64,000 nt of DNA from Pleodorina starrii. Lineage: Eukaryota; Chlorophyta; Chlorophyceae; Chlamydomonadales; Volvocaceae. Of this stretch, positions 16,522 through 25,001 are shown piece after piece. The stretch covers positions 114,210 to 178,209 of the forward strand of contig BRXU01000068.1 in NCBI GenBank assembly GCA_030267565.1. The letters are read 5' to 3'. Within the stretch, counting starts at the first letter, position 1. The number at the start of each line of letters is the position of its first letter. Both the position numbers and the translations under genes were made by a program. The notes below the pieces were generated by a model. That model saw nothing but the letters and a program-made list of their open reading frames with translations. It was not told where the DNA came from and ran no database searches.

Positions 16522-18024
16522 ATGACAAACTTACTCGATCGCCGCGGCTTTCTGGCCGGGTCCAGTGCTTTAATCGCTGCACTTTCGCTGCCACGCGCTG
16601 GCCTTTCACAGACGGCCCCACTTGGGCTGCGCGCGACCACACGCTCTCTGGACATCGACGGGCGCGCGGCGACCGTCTTCGGACTGGTCAATGGCGCCGG
16701 TGGCCAGGGGCTGGTTCTGGACCCCGGCCAGCGCTTCCTCGTCAACCTGACCAATGATCTCGACGTGCCGACGATCGTTCACTGGCATGGGCAAATTCCG
16801 CCCAATGTGCAGGACGGCGTGCCCGACATGCCATTGCCGCTGCTGCGCCCCGGCGAAACGCGGTCCTATGATTTCGAACCAGCGGCCGGAACGCACTGGA
16901 TGCACAGCCATGTGCCGGTTCAGGAAATGCAGTTGCTGGCGGCGCCGTTAATTGTCCGGCGCCCCGATGACGTGAAGGCCGACCGACAAGAGGTCACCAT
17001 TTTCCTGCATGATTTTTCTTTCCGTCCGCCGGAAGAGGTTCTGGACGAGATCCGATCCGGGAAAGGCCATCCAGAGCCTGAAACTGCCGATGATGCGCAG
17101 GGCGCCAACGCTCATGCAGGGCATGATATGGGTGCGATGGGCACATCCGGCATGTCGGCGATGGAGGGGATGGAAGGCATGACCGCGGCCGGGATGGGCG
17201 GCATGGCGATGGACCTGAACGACTTCAATTTCGATGCCTATCTGGCGAATGACCGGACCCTCTCCGATCCCGAGATCGTGGCGGGCGAGAAGGGCGGGCG
17301 GGTTCTGCTGCGCGTCATCAACGGCGCCGCCGCCACGGTATTCTGGATCGCCTGCGGCGATGTTCCAGCGCGACTGGTCGCGGTGGACGGCCAGCCGGTG
17401 CAGGCACTTCCGGCGGCGCGCTTTGGCGTTGCGATGGGGCAACGACTGGATATCGAGCTTGACCTGCCCTCGGGCGGTGGTGCCTGGCCGATCCTGGCGC
17501 TGCGCGAGGGGGCGCATGAACGCACGGGTCTGATCCTGGCGACGGCCGGCGCGGATGTGCCGATCATCTCGGGCCTGTCGGACGAGGCGGCACCGGCCTT
17601 TGACATTGACCTTGCGCAAGAGGCGGTCCTGCGGGCGCTTGCGCCACTGGCCGACCGTCCCGCCGATTTGTCGCCGATGGTCATGCTGGGCGGCCAGATG
17701 CAGCCGTATCGCTGGACCATCAACGACCGACTGTTCGAGGACCGGGTTCCGGTCACGGCGACCACCGGTCAGCGGGTCGAGTTAAATTTCCACAACATGT
17801 CCATGATGGGACATCCGATGCATCTTCACGGCCACCATTTCCAGGTTGTGGCCATCAACGGCAACCGCGTGGCTGGGGCGTTGCGCGATACGGTCTATGT
17901 GCCGCCGATGTCGATGGTGACCGTGGCGCTGGATGCGGGCGAGGCCGCCGAATGGATGCTCCACTGTCATCACATGCCGCATCTGGCCAGTGGGATGATG
18001 ACCACCTTCAACGTCTCGGCATGA
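16522..18024 (+). CDS. Multicopper oxidase, second copy, Tat-exported
   Basis: 500 residues with Tat signal (DRRGFLAGSSALIAALSLP). Copper-ligand motifs in order: HWHGQIPP, HWMHSHVP, HPMHLHGHHF and HCHHMPHLASGMM. A Met-rich insert at about residues 195-230 (GMSAMEGMEGMTAAGMGGM) resembles the CopA/MmcO cuprous oxidase loop. It is clearly different from the oxidase at 8658 in length and insert, so it is a paralogue from another source, not a duplicate. The downstream cytochrome c gene (10-base gap) suggests coupling of oxidase and electron carrier. Confidence 0.92.
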   Translation: MTNLLDRRGFLAGSSALIAALSLPRAGLSQTAPLGLRATTRSLDIDGRAATVFGLVNGAGGQGLVLDPGQRFLVNLTNDLDVPTIVHWHGQIPPNVQDGVPDMPLPLLRPGETRSYDFEPAAGTHWMHSHVPVQEMQLLAAPLIVRRPDDVKADRQEVTIFLHDFSFRPPEEVLDEIRSGKGHPEPETADDAQGANAHAGHDMGAMGTSGMSAMEGMEGMTAAGMGGMAMDLNDFNFDAYLANDRTLSDPEIVAGEKGGRVLLRVINGAAATVFWIACGDVPARLVAVDGQPVQALPAARFGVAMGQRLDIELDLPSGGGAWPILALREGAHERTGLILATAGADVPIISGLSDEAAPAFDIDLAQEAVLRALAPLADRPADLSPMVMLGGQMQPYRWTINDRLFEDRVPVTATTGQRVELNFHNMSMMGHPMHLHGHHFQVVAINGNRVAGALRDTVYVPPMSMVTVALDAGEAAEWMLHCHHMPHLASGMMTTFNVSA

Positions 18025-18033
18025 GGTGGGATA

Positions 18034-18450
18034 ATGTCGAAATCCCGGCTTTTCGTTCTGATTGCGGTGATCGGTGCGGCTATGTTTGTCTGGGCGCTTC
18101 GGCGCCCGGATACGGCCGCTGCCACAGGCACCCCGATGGTCACGGTCAATGTGCCATCGTCGCTGTCATTACCGGCTGCCAAAGGCCGGACCGCCTTTGA
18201 TACGAACTGCGCGTCCTGCCATGGAGAGAACGCCAGCGGGAGGGACGGTATCGGTCCGCCCTTGATCGATCCGATCTATCGGCCCGGCCATCACGCGGAT
18301 ATTGCCTTTGAGCTGGCCGCGAGAACCGGCGCGCGGCAGCATCACTGGACATTCGGCAACATGCCCCCAACTGAGGGCGTCACCGATGCCGATCTTGCGG
18401 TGATCATCGCCTATATCCGCGAAATTCAACGTGCCAATGGCATCAATTGA
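18034..18450 (+). CDS. Membrane-anchored c-type cytochrome
   Basis: 138 residues. An N-terminal uncleaved or cleavable helix (LFVLIAVIGAAMFVWAL) precedes a monohaem class I cytochrome c domain with CASCH (residue about 62) and a distal Met in NMPPTEGVTD. It is likely a periplasmic electron carrier linked to the multicopper oxidase just upstream and to DsbA-like and DUF305 proteins downstream. Shine-Dalgarno AGGTGGG before ATG. Confidence 0.88.
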   Translation: MSKSRLFVLIAVIGAAMFVWALRRPDTAAATGTPMVTVNVPSSLSLPAAKGRTAFDTNCASCHGENASGRDGIGPPLIDPIYRPGHHADIAFELAARTGARQHHWTFGNMPPTEGVTDADLAVIIAYIREIQRANGIN

Positions 18451-18463
18451 AAGGACCATCGCC

Positions 18464-19078
18464 ATGGTTCAACGTCGCTCAGTTTTGCGCCTTGCTCTTG
18501 CAGGCCCCGCATTGGCCCTGGCGCCGCGGCTCGTAGCGGCAAGCCATTCCCTGCCGCCGGCTTTTCGCAGGCAATTGGAACGCGATCCCAACGCACCTGC
18601 CTTGGGAAATCCCGACGGCAATGCGACGCTGGTCGAGTTTTTTGACTACAATTGCCAGTTCTGCCGCGCGATGTTGCCGGTGGTGGGTGCGCTTCTGGAT
18701 ACCGATCGCAGTCTGCGTCTGGTCATGCGCGAATGGCCGGTCTTCGGTGAGGGCTCGGTTTTCGCCGCACGGGCGGCTTTGGCGTCGCGCAGTCAGGGCC
18801 GCTATCCTGAATTTCATCGCGCATTACTGCAGCAGAAAGCCCGGGCCGAGCAGGCCAGCGTCCTGCGCACGGCGCGATCCATAGGACTGGATGCCCGGCA
18901 ACTTCAACGTGACATGGACCGACCCGAGGTTGCCCAGCATATCGAACAGTCGAATACGCTGGCAGCGGCGATGGGTCTGGTCGGCACGCCTACCTTCATT
19001 GCCGGGTCGGATTCGCGGTTTGGTGCCGTGCCGTTATCCGAGCTGGCCGGGTTAGTTGCAGCAGTCCGCAAAAGCTGA
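18464..19078 (+). CDS. DsbA-family thiol:disulfide oxidoreductase
   Basis: 204 residues from ATG 18464, which follows AAAGGA and starts the signal sequence (QRRSVLRLALAGPALALAPRLVAA); the frame is open upstream into the cytochrome gene. The thioredoxin-fold active site is CQFC in FFDYNCQFCRAM, and the cis-Pro loop is VGTPTF. It resembles DsbA/ScsC-like proteins of copper-tolerance loci. Likely role: periplasmic disulfide formation or isomerisation under copper stress (inference from context). Confidence 0.9.
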   Translation: MVQRRSVLRLALAGPALALAPRLVAASHSLPPAFRRQLERDPNAPALGNPDGNATLVEFFDYNCQFCRAMLPVVGALLDTDRSLRLVMREWPVFGEGSVFAARAALASRSQGRYPEFHRALLQQKARAEQASVLRTARSIGLDARQLQRDMDRPEVAQHIEQSNTLAAAMGLVGTPTFIAGSDSRFGAVPLSELAGLVAAVRKS

Positions 19079-19105
19079 CGGTTCATTCCAATAGGAGGAG
19101 AGACA

Positions 19106-19627
19106 ATGGAAAATTCTGATCACAAGATGAATCACGATCGCATGAATGGCGGAAGCTACGGCCGGTTTGCGGCGATGATCTTCACCTCGACCGTGGTCAT
19201 GTTCGGCCTGATGTATCTGAACACGTGGTCACTGGATCACGTCTTCTTCAGTCAGACCCGGATGTGGATGGCGCTTTACATGGGCGGAGCCATGGCGCTG
19301 ATCATGCTGGCCTTCATGCTGGGCATGTATCGCAATAGGCGTGCCAATCTCATGGTCGCGGGCCTCGCCTTGTTGGCCTTTGTCCTTGGGGTGTTTCTGG
19401 TGCGCAGCCAGGCGACCGTTGATGACACCGCATGGATGAAAGCGATGATCCCACATCATTCGATTGCAATCCTGACCTCGACCCGTGCCAATATCTCGGA
19501 TCCGCGTGTGCAGGCCCTGGCAGATAGCATCGTCGAGGCACAAACACTTGAGATCGCCGAGATGAAGGCCCTGATCGCCGACCTTCAAGGTGGACCTGCG
19601 GCCACACCCGAAATCGATGGTCGATAG
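19106..19627 (+). CDS. DUF305 family membrane protein
   Basis: 173 residues with strong Shine-Dalgarno AGGAGGAG. Three predicted membrane helices (about residues 22-42, 54-74, 80-98) precede a C-terminal DUF305 segment with the motif MKAMIPHHSIAIL. Unlike the soluble DUF305 protein at 11184, this one is membrane-anchored, with a His-rich N-terminus (DHKMNHDRMN). Metal-related function is inferred from the family and from the neighbouring oxidase genes. Confidence 0.85.
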   Translation: MENSDHKMNHDRMNGGSYGRFAAMIFTSTVVMFGLMYLNTWSLDHVFFSQTRMWMALYMGGAMALIMLAFMLGMYRNRRANLMVAGLALLAFVLGVFLVRSQATVDDTAWMKAMIPHHSIAILTSTRANISDPRVQALADSIVEAQTLEIAEMKALIADLQGGPAATPEIDGR

Positions 19628-19679
19628 ACCGCCTATTGGGGGTCCGTTGAACGACAGAAATCAAACAAGGAGTACCAAT

Positions 19680-20330
19680 TTGCTGACGCGCAGACATTTC
19701 ATCCAAACCACGACCGCGCTGTTTTCCGCTATGGCCGCCAGCCCGGTTCTCGCGACAAGCTGGCCCGATGCCGCACAGAAAGCGGCGTGGGACGCCGAGG
19801 TGACGCCGGCGGTTCCCAACCCTTGGAGACTTCACCCCCGTTTCCTGCCTCAGCGTGTTCTGGCAAATGATGGTCTGGTGCCGGGTGATATCCACGTCGA
19901 TGCCGTGGCGAGATATCTTTATCACATCGAAGAGGGCGGGGTCGCGATGCGCTATGGCGTGGCGATCGGCAGGGGCGATCTGTACGAGCCGGGCGTCTAT
20001 ACGATCAAGCGCAAGGCCGAATGGCCGCACTGGACGCCGACCCAGAACATGATACAGCGCGAGCCGGAAATTTACGACCAGTTTGCAGGCGGGGTGGAAC
20101 CCGGCCCCCAAAACGCGCTCGGCTCTCGTGCGCTGTATCTCTATGTCGGTGACAGGGACACCTACCTGCGGATTCACGGAACACCGTTTCCAACCTCGAT
20201 CGGCAGTCGGGCGAGCTCTGGCTGTGTGCGCATGGTCATGTCGCACATCAATGCACTGTATCCGCAGGTCCAGATCGGCTCGACCGCCTATCTGTATTCC
20301 CCCGATGGCAGCGTGACGCCGTTAAGCTGA
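19680..20330 (+). CDS. L,D-transpeptidase (YkuD family), Tat-exported
   Basis: 216 residues from a TTG at 19680, chosen because AAGGAG lies 8 bases upstream and the Tat-like signal (LTRRHFIQTTTALFSAMA) starts there; the open frame begins inside the preceding gene at 19590. The YkuD catalytic motif reads HGT ... SRASSGCVRM, with Cys and Arg intact and His before Gly-Cys replaced by Ser (SSGC instead of SHGC). These enzymes form 3-3 peptidoglycan cross-links or attach proteins to the wall. Its place beside copper oxidases fits the copper sensitivity of L,D-transpeptidases. Confidence 0.85.
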   Translation: MLTRRHFIQTTTALFSAMAASPVLATSWPDAAQKAAWDAEVTPAVPNPWRLHPRFLPQRVLANDGLVPGDIHVDAVARYLYHIEEGGVAMRYGVAIGRGDLYEPGVYTIKRKAEWPHWTPTQNMIQREPEIYDQFAGGVEPGPQNALGSRALYLYVGDRDTYLRIHGTPFPTSIGSRASSGCVRMVMSHINALYPQVQIGSTAYLYSPDGSVTPLS

Positions 20331-20378
20331 GTTGCCTCGGCCCAGACGGCTTCGCTGCCTCAGGGGGCGCCGTTCGGG

Positions 20379-20651
20379 TCAGGATTGACGCGCGTTACAG
20401 ATATGGTTGCCGTTCGCAGCACGCAGCGGCACCAGCGTCCTTTCGACCGGTCCCACGTGATAATACCAATAGCAATCGTCTTCCGCGACTAGCGTTGCCG
20501 TGGTCAGATCCTGATTCGGACCGGCAAGGGCAACGACCGCATCGGGGATAGGATAGAGAGAAGTTTGCGCAGTGCTGCTTTCCACCGTTGGAGCGGTGCA
20601 GCCGGCGGCTACAAGCAGTGTTACGGCAATTGCTGTGGTGTTTTTCTGCAT
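20379..20651 (-). CDS. Small lipoprotein, unknown function
   Basis: 90 residues. A lipoprotein signal with lipobox VAAGC at about residue 18. The mature part contains an aromatic motif (DDCYWYYHVGPVE) and a C-terminal Cys (HICNARQS) that could pair with it. Orphan, convergent with the L,D-transpeptidase gene. I do not recognise the family. Confidence 0.6.
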   Translation of the reverse strand: MQKNTTAIAVTLLVAAGCTAPTVESSTAQTSLYPIPDAVVALAGPNQDLTTATLVAEDDCYWYYHVGPVERTLVPLRAANGNHICNARQS

Positions 20652-20771
20652 GGAATCTCCAGAGGGTTAAGTGAGGTCTTCGGGAACCGATGTTGGCCAG
20701 TCATTTGCCGTGGCCGGCTTTTGTGGATTGGAGAGTCGGCCTCGGCAAAACCGGCCCTAGCGCCGTTGGCA

Positions 20772-21215
20772 TCATTTGATACTCTCGCGCGTCATTCGGC
20801 TTTGGATCCTGCGCTCGCGTTTAGGCCAAGTCGATTTGATATAGGCCAGAACGGCGGCGATCTCGCTGTCGCTCATGGTGTCGCCAAAGCCCGGCATGTC
20901 ACTTTCATACTGGCCACCCACGACTGCCGCAGTACCATCGCGGATGATCTTCATCAGCATGACATCGGGGTGATGCCATGTATGTCCGGCTTCATCATGC
21001 GGCGGGGCCGGATATCGACCGTTTGGAAGCGGAGATTTCCAGTCTGGCTGGCCCTGTAATTCATCGCCGTGGCAGCTGGCGCAATTCTCGGCATAAAGCG
21101 CTTTGCCCCGCGCGATCTCGGATGCATCGCCTGTCATATACATGCCCAATATGACGACGGCGGCAACGGCGATGGCTGCGGTCAAGGTGACACGGCGTGT
21201 CCCGTTTATCGCCAT
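20772..21215 (-). CDS. c-type cytochrome, monohaem
   Basis: 147 residues with an N-terminal membrane anchor (LTAAIAVAAVVILGMYM) and a class I cytochrome c domain with CASCH near residue 45; candidate axial Met residues are in DMPGFGDTMSD. It lies 3 bases downstream of the CsoR-type repressor gene on the same strand and is probably co-transcribed with it. Convergence of a copper repressor with a cytochrome suggests copper-responsive periplasmic redox control. Confidence 0.85.
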   Translation of the reverse strand: MAINGTRRVTLTAAIAVAAVVILGMYMTGDASEIARGKALYAENCASCHGDELQGQPDWKSPLPNGRYPAPPHDEAGHTWHHPDVMLMKIIRDGTAAVVGGQYESDMPGFGDTMSDSEIAAVLAYIKSTWPKRERRIQSRMTRESIK

Positions 21216-21218
21216 TGG

Positions 21219-21536
21219 TCAGTCGCGCAGCTTTTCCAGCAGTTCCACCACCTCGCGGAACATGACCCGCTGGCGATCCTGATCACCGGATTCAATCGCC
21301 GCCTCCATACAGCTTCGGGCGTGGTCCTCGATCAGAAGACGTTCTACCGCGCGCAGGGCGGATCGGATGGCAGCGGTCTGGTTCAGCACATCAACACAAT
21401 AGCGACCATCCTCGACCATGCGCGACACACCCTGAACCTGACCGTTCAGACGTGACAGACGCTTGAGGACTGCATCGCGATTTTGTTTGTCATGGGCCAA
21501 TGGCGCGCTCCGGACTTTATCGTTTACAGCTTGCAT
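21219..21536 (-). CDS. csoR: CsoR/RcnR-family metal-sensing repressor
   Basis: 105 residues from ATG 21536; an in-frame GTG at 21545 would lie inside the operator, so I prefer the ATG. The DUF156 fold is clear: RLNGQVQGVSRMVEDGRYCVDVLNQ, then LIEDHARSC. The Cys-His-Cys set (C in RYC, H in DHA, C in RSC) matches Cu(I)-sensing CsoR. Divergent from a truncated copper ATPase gene across a pair of operator-like palindromes, a normal csoR-copA arrangement now broken by an IS. Confidence 0.9.
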   Translation of the reverse strand: MQAVNDKVRSAPLAHDKQNRDAVLKRLSRLNGQVQGVSRMVEDGRYCVDVLNQTAAIRSALRAVERLLIEDHARSCMEAAIESGDQDRQRVMFREVVELLEKLRD

Positions 21537-21537
21537 T

Positions 21538-21585
21538 ATACCCACTGGGGGTATATCGCAAGTTAAACATACCCCCTATAGGTAT
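21538..21585. promoter_or_regulatory. Twin CsoR-type operators
   Basis: Two palindromes face each other between csoR and the ATPase remnant: ATACCCACTGGGGGTAT at 21538-21554 and ATACCCCCTATAGGTAT at 21569-21585. Both have the ATACCC/GGGTAT-type G/C-tract core known for CsoR operators. Each probably overlaps one of the divergent promoters. The first abuts the csoR start. Confidence 0.7.
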
Positions 21586-21601
21586 CGGGCCGGAGGACAG
21601 T

Positions 21602-21775
21602 ATGGACGAAGATCAGAACCATTCTCATGAACACCATGACCACGCGTCTCATGGTCATTCCGCCCCGGCGCCTTCCCAGCCGGAACCCGGCAAGGCCATC
21701 GATCCCGTTTGCGGCATGCAGGTCACGATCAAACCCGATGCGCGCCACCGCGACTATGGCGGCGACACCTTTTAT
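21602..21775 (+). pseudogene. Copper P-type ATPase gene, N-terminal remnant cut by IS1380-like element
   Basis: From ATG 21602 (GGAGGAC upstream) about 58 codons encode a His-rich leader (NHSHEHHDHASHGHS) and the start of a YHS domain (IDPVCGMQV ... YGGDTF). Similarity ends at about 21775, where IS1380-like sequence begins. The rest of the ATPase is missing. The intact ATPase at 11826 has a related N-terminal layout. Confidence 0.85.
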
Positions 21776-22497
21776 CCCGCATTATTCGCCGAGCCGGCTC
21801 GGCGGCGCGCTGGAGGCGGGTTGAAGCCGTTCTTGCCGGCTTCTGGGCACCAGCTTGTTGCCGATGAGAGCTACGCATCCCGGCTTGGTTGAGAGAGTGG
21901 GCGAGACGACATCCTTTGGATGATTTCGCCCTTTGGATCGGCCACGACTTCTGGCCGCCCCTGGGCGTTCATTCTGTCGGCGGCATCTGCAACTTGCTCG
22001 CGATTATGGGTCGGCCCCGCGTAGCATCTGGATCTGCGGCCAGATGGCGGCCCAGTAGGGCGCGGCCGTTGCGGCAAGTATCAAGGTCATGCGCCGGGCT
22101 GAAATGATGAGACGAGCGCCGGCGCGCAGCACGCGTTCCCGCAGGCGGCGCAGGCTCCAAGGGGCTTTCGTGGCGCGCGCCATGGCCCGGCGCGCCACGT
22201 GCATGATCTGGTAGGCGAGCATGGCGACGAGCAACCGGACTTCGTTGCAGGCGAAGGCATCGATGGGGGGCGTGACCGATTTCGGCTTCTTGCCGCGCAG
22301 ATGGGTCTTGGCGCGATTGGTGGAGGACAGCGCTGGCGACAGGACGTCCATCAGCTCGCCCATGTGGCCTTCTGCTTTGCCGCGCTGGCGATAATGGTCC
22401 AGCAGGGCCTGCCCCTTCATCTGGAAGCGCGAGATCGAGGTGACGAGGAAGAAGCGGTCGAGCAGCAGATCGCCCTCGCGTGTCCGTCGTCAGAATG
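21776..22497 (-). mobile_element. IS1380-family element, 3' remnant
   Basis: On the minus strand the frame ending at 22004 encodes the C-terminal part of an IS1380-type DDE transposase (DHYRQRGKAEGHMGEL, RLLVAMLAYQIMHVARR). The N-terminal two thirds are gone; similarity stops near 22497 at the junction with an IS3 scrap. The insertion truncated the csoR-linked copper ATPase gene. Confidence 0.8.
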
Positions 22498-22529
22498 ATC
22501 AGCCCCACCTGAGTGGTCCATTTTGAAAG

Positions 22530-22655
22530 TTAGTGCATGACCAGCCTTTGGTCCACCGGCACAAAGGCTTCTGGGGCTGGTGGGCGATAGCCCAATGCGC
22601 TGTGCGGTCGTTTCGTGTTGTAATGCTTCCTCCACTGTTCGATTGGTCCTCCCCC
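22530..22655 (-). pseudogene. IS3-family OrfB, C-terminal fragment
   Basis: About 40 codons match the end of IS3-family transposases (HYNTKRPHSALGYRPPAPEAF). The fragment reads leftward and ends at a TAA at 22530. It abuts another, separate IS3 element in the opposite orientation at 22644, so the two ends overlap slightly. Confidence 0.8.
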
Positions 22656-23534
22656 ACTGAAGTGGTCCGCCGTTATGTTTAGGAAACGGAGGATCGAGAA
22701 TGGCAAACAAACGACCGAAGCCGGAAGAGATTGTCTCGAAGTTGCGGCAGGTTGAGGTTCTGATGGGGCAAGGCTTGTCCCGTCTGGACGCGATCAGGCG
22801 TATCGGCGTTGTCGAACAGACCTATTACCGCTGGCGCAAGCAATACGGCGGAATGGGCGTAGACCAGTTGAAAGAGCTGAAGCGCCTTCAGCAGGAGAAT
22901 GAGCGGCTCAGGCGTGCGGTGTCTGACCTGACGTTGGACAAGCTAATCCTGACGGAGGCGGCCCGGGGAAACTTCTGAGCCCCGCTCGCCGCCGGGCCTG
23001 TATTGACCATGTCCGCAGTGAGCTGGGCATTTCCGAGCGACGGGCCTGCCAAGTGCTGCACCAGCACCGCTCAACACAGCGCAAGGTGCCACGAGGGCGG
23101 GCGGACGAAGATCTCCTGGTCGCCGACATGATTGAGCTGGCCCAGCAATACGGCCGTTATGGCTATCGTCGGATTGCGGCTCTGTTGCGGGATGCCGGAT
23201 GGCAGGTGAACGACAAGCGGGTCGAGCGCTTATGGCGGCGAGAGGGACTGAAGGTGCCGGTAAAGCAACCAAAGAAGGGCCGACTATGGCTGAACGACGG
23301 ATCCTGTGTCCGGTTGCGGCCGGAGTACCGGGATCATGTTTGGTCATATGACTTCGTCCACTGCCGCACCGACGACGGCAAGGTGTTTCGAACGCTGAAC
23401 ATCCTCGATGAATTCAGCCGCGAATGCCTGACGATCAGGGTGCGGCGCAAGCTGAACTCAACAGATGTGATCGATGCGCTGACAGACCTGTTCATCATTC
23501 GCGGCGTGCCAGCCTTCATTCGTTCCGACAACGT
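22644..23534 (+). mobile_element. IS3-family element, 3'-truncated
   Basis: The left end has the typical TGGTCCTCCCCCACTGAAGT terminus. OrfA (22700-22978) is complete. OrfB follows in the -1 frame and stops matching at RSDN, the second catalytic Asp region, near 23534. The right end with the last catalytic Glu is lost, so the element cannot transpose by itself. Confidence 0.85.
22700..22978 (+). CDS. IS3-family transposase OrfA
   Basis: 92 residues. HTH_Tnp_1 domain (PEEIVSKLRQVEVLMGQGLSRLDAIRRIGVVEQTYYRWRKQYGG) followed by a leucine-zipper segment (LKELKRLQQENERLRRAVSDLTLDKLILTEA). It binds the IS ends and is joined to OrfB by -1 frameshifting in active elements; the OrfB frame is open through the overlap here. 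Confidence 0.9.
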   Translation: MANKRPKPEEIVSKLRQVEVLMGQGLSRLDAIRRIGVVEQTYYRWRKQYGGMGVDQLKELKRLQQENERLRRAVSDLTLDKLILTEAARGNF

Positions 23535-23562
23535 CCTATGTCGGGAAGGATTTGCCGCTTGA
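22975..23562 (+). pseudogene. IS3-family transposase OrfB, truncated
   Basis: In the -1 frame relative to OrfA, the sequence KLLSPARRRACIDHVRSE through FIRSDN matches IS3 OrfB. The rve core has the first Asp (SYDFVH) and second Asp (RSDN) but the DDE Glu and C-terminus are missing. After 23534 the frame runs into unrelated sequence and stops at 23562. Confidence 0.85.
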
Positions 23563-23667
23563 GGCATCAGTTCACGGGGCATCCGAGCGACTGGATGCCT
23601 TGAAGATGGTTGCCCAGACGGGCTCCGCCGTCAAGAAGTGGTCTCTTCCATAGCAAATACTGTCAAC
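23535..23667 (+). other. Short unidentified coding scrap between IS3 and copy 3
   Basis: One plus-strand frame reads about 40 residues (SYVGKDLPLEASVHGASERL to VKKWSLP) ending in a TAG near 23650. It looks like the C-terminus of some protein but I cannot name it. It is bounded on the left by the broken IS3 and on the right by the break point of the XRE-methyltransferase copy 3. Confidence 0.35.
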
Positions 23668-24290
23668 GGCGGGTTGGTCATCACCCAATCCACCGGCTGG
23701 TGCCAGTCGAAGAAGTCCCGGCCCTCGCCGATCTCGCACCAGTGCCGATCGAGATGGGCCGGGAAGCCATCGTGGAACGCCCCCTGCCCCCGCGCCGGAT
23801 CGAGCACGCGGCCGCTCAGGCCCGGGGCGAAATGCCCGATTACCGCGGCTGCAAGTTCCGGCGGCGTCATCACCAGGTCCCGAGCCGGCGCGTTCTTGGC
23901 CGGCACCAAGCCGCCCCGCCCGGACGGGGCAGCGCGCACCACCGACCCCATCCCAAGCAGCTTCGCCGCCTTCAGCACGGTCGCGACTGTCGCGCCCAGA
24001 TCCCGCTCGAGCGCGATGACCGACGGTCGGCTGACCCCGATGCGGGTGGCGAGCTCCGCCTGGCTCAAGCCTTTGGCGCGGCGCCGCGCGGCCAGCATCG
24101 CCGCCGCCTGTGCGCGATCCGGCGCCCAGCCCCAGCGTAAGCCCAGCACCGCCATCACCGCGACAAGAGCGTGGACACCCCCTTCTCCCCGCTCGAGCGC
24201 CCGCAGCGTCGGCAGGCTGATCTGCGCCATGGAGGCGACATCGGCCTGGGTCAGACTGCGGGCACGGCGTGTCACGCGGAGAAGATACAT
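23631..24290 (-). pseudogene. Tandem XRE / methyltransferase-like fusion, copy 3, truncated and chimeric
   Basis: 219 residues from ATG 24290, the same relative start as copies 1 and 2. The two XRE domains (LTQADVASMAQISLPTLRALERG; LSQAELATRIGVSRPSVIALER) are only moderately similar to those of copies 1 and 2. From 23894 down to 23668 the DNA reads as identical to copy 1 (6241-6467), covering motif I (LDPARGQGAF) up to the NPP of the catalytic motif. There it breaks: TNPP is followed by 11 unrelated residues and a stop, so the catalytic Trp and the C-terminal third are lost. It may still act as a DNA-binding protein. Confidence 0.8.
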
Positions 24291-24479
24291 GTCAAGGATC
24301 GTTGCTATTCTTTAGAACAAAAAAGAAAGGATACTTGACATCATCTGCGATAGATCGAGTAGAAGCACCAGACAAAAAATGTCGAGAAGGGCGGAAAGCG
24401 GTCTGTTGACGGTGCGGCATCGAGCCCGCAAGAACACTAAGAAAGCGGCCACTCGCGCAACGCGCATGGAAAGGCAGCG

Positions 24480-25001
24480 CTAAGTTCGACGGAACAGAGC
24501 AAGCCGTCGCGCCAGCTGCGGCGCGGGGAGTCGCACCGTCGGATCGTCGCGCCAGAGTTCTAGCGCCGCCGCTAAGATGTCGTCGCCGCAGAGCGCCAGA
24601 CGCTTGAGTTCATCGATCACCCATAGCACCCCATGCACGCGGCGGCCGTCATCCGCCGCCACGCCGCGCAAGAGTCCGTCGCCGGTCAAGAGGATCGCGC
24701 CATCATGGCAGCGTGTCGTGACGAGGCAGAAGCAGTCATTGGCTGAAAGCCTCGGGATAGTGGCCTTGATCGCGAAGGCTTCGGCCACCCGTTCGGGCGG
24801 CAGATCGTAGATCGCGATTCCGGCATCCAGCACCGCCCATTCCTGTGGGGTGAACCGGATTAGTTCGGATTCCCTAACGGGCAAGGGGATCACCAGCCGG
24901 TAGGGTAGCCGCACCAGCAGATGCAAAAGCCGCGCTTTGCGAAGGTCGATGAGGCAGGAAGCGTCATTGACGACGACGATGGGAGCTTCGTTCTGTTTCA
25001 C
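24480..25001 (-). CDS. PIN-domain protein, putative ribonuclease toxin
   Basis: 173 residues. PIN-fold acidic residues are visible: VVNDASCLIDL (first Asp), ESELI (Glu), SANDCFCL (Asp) and LLTGDGLLR (Asp). It overlaps the upstream XRE-ImmA gene by four bases (ATGA), so the two are translationally coupled. PIN proteins paired with XRE-ImmA proteins (DUF4411-like pairs) are seen as two-gene toxin-antitoxin modules; the PIN protein would cleave RNA and the ImmA protein would restrain it. Activity here is inferred. Confidence 0.8.
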   Translation of the reverse strand: MKQNEAPIVVVNDASCLIDLRKARLLHLLVRLPYRLVIPLPVRESELIRFTPQEWAVLDAGIAIYDLPPERVAEAFAIKATIPRLSANDCFCLVTTRCHDGAILLTGDGLLRGVAADDGRRVHGVLWVIDELKRLALCGDDILAAALELWRDDPTVRLPAPQLARRLALFRRT

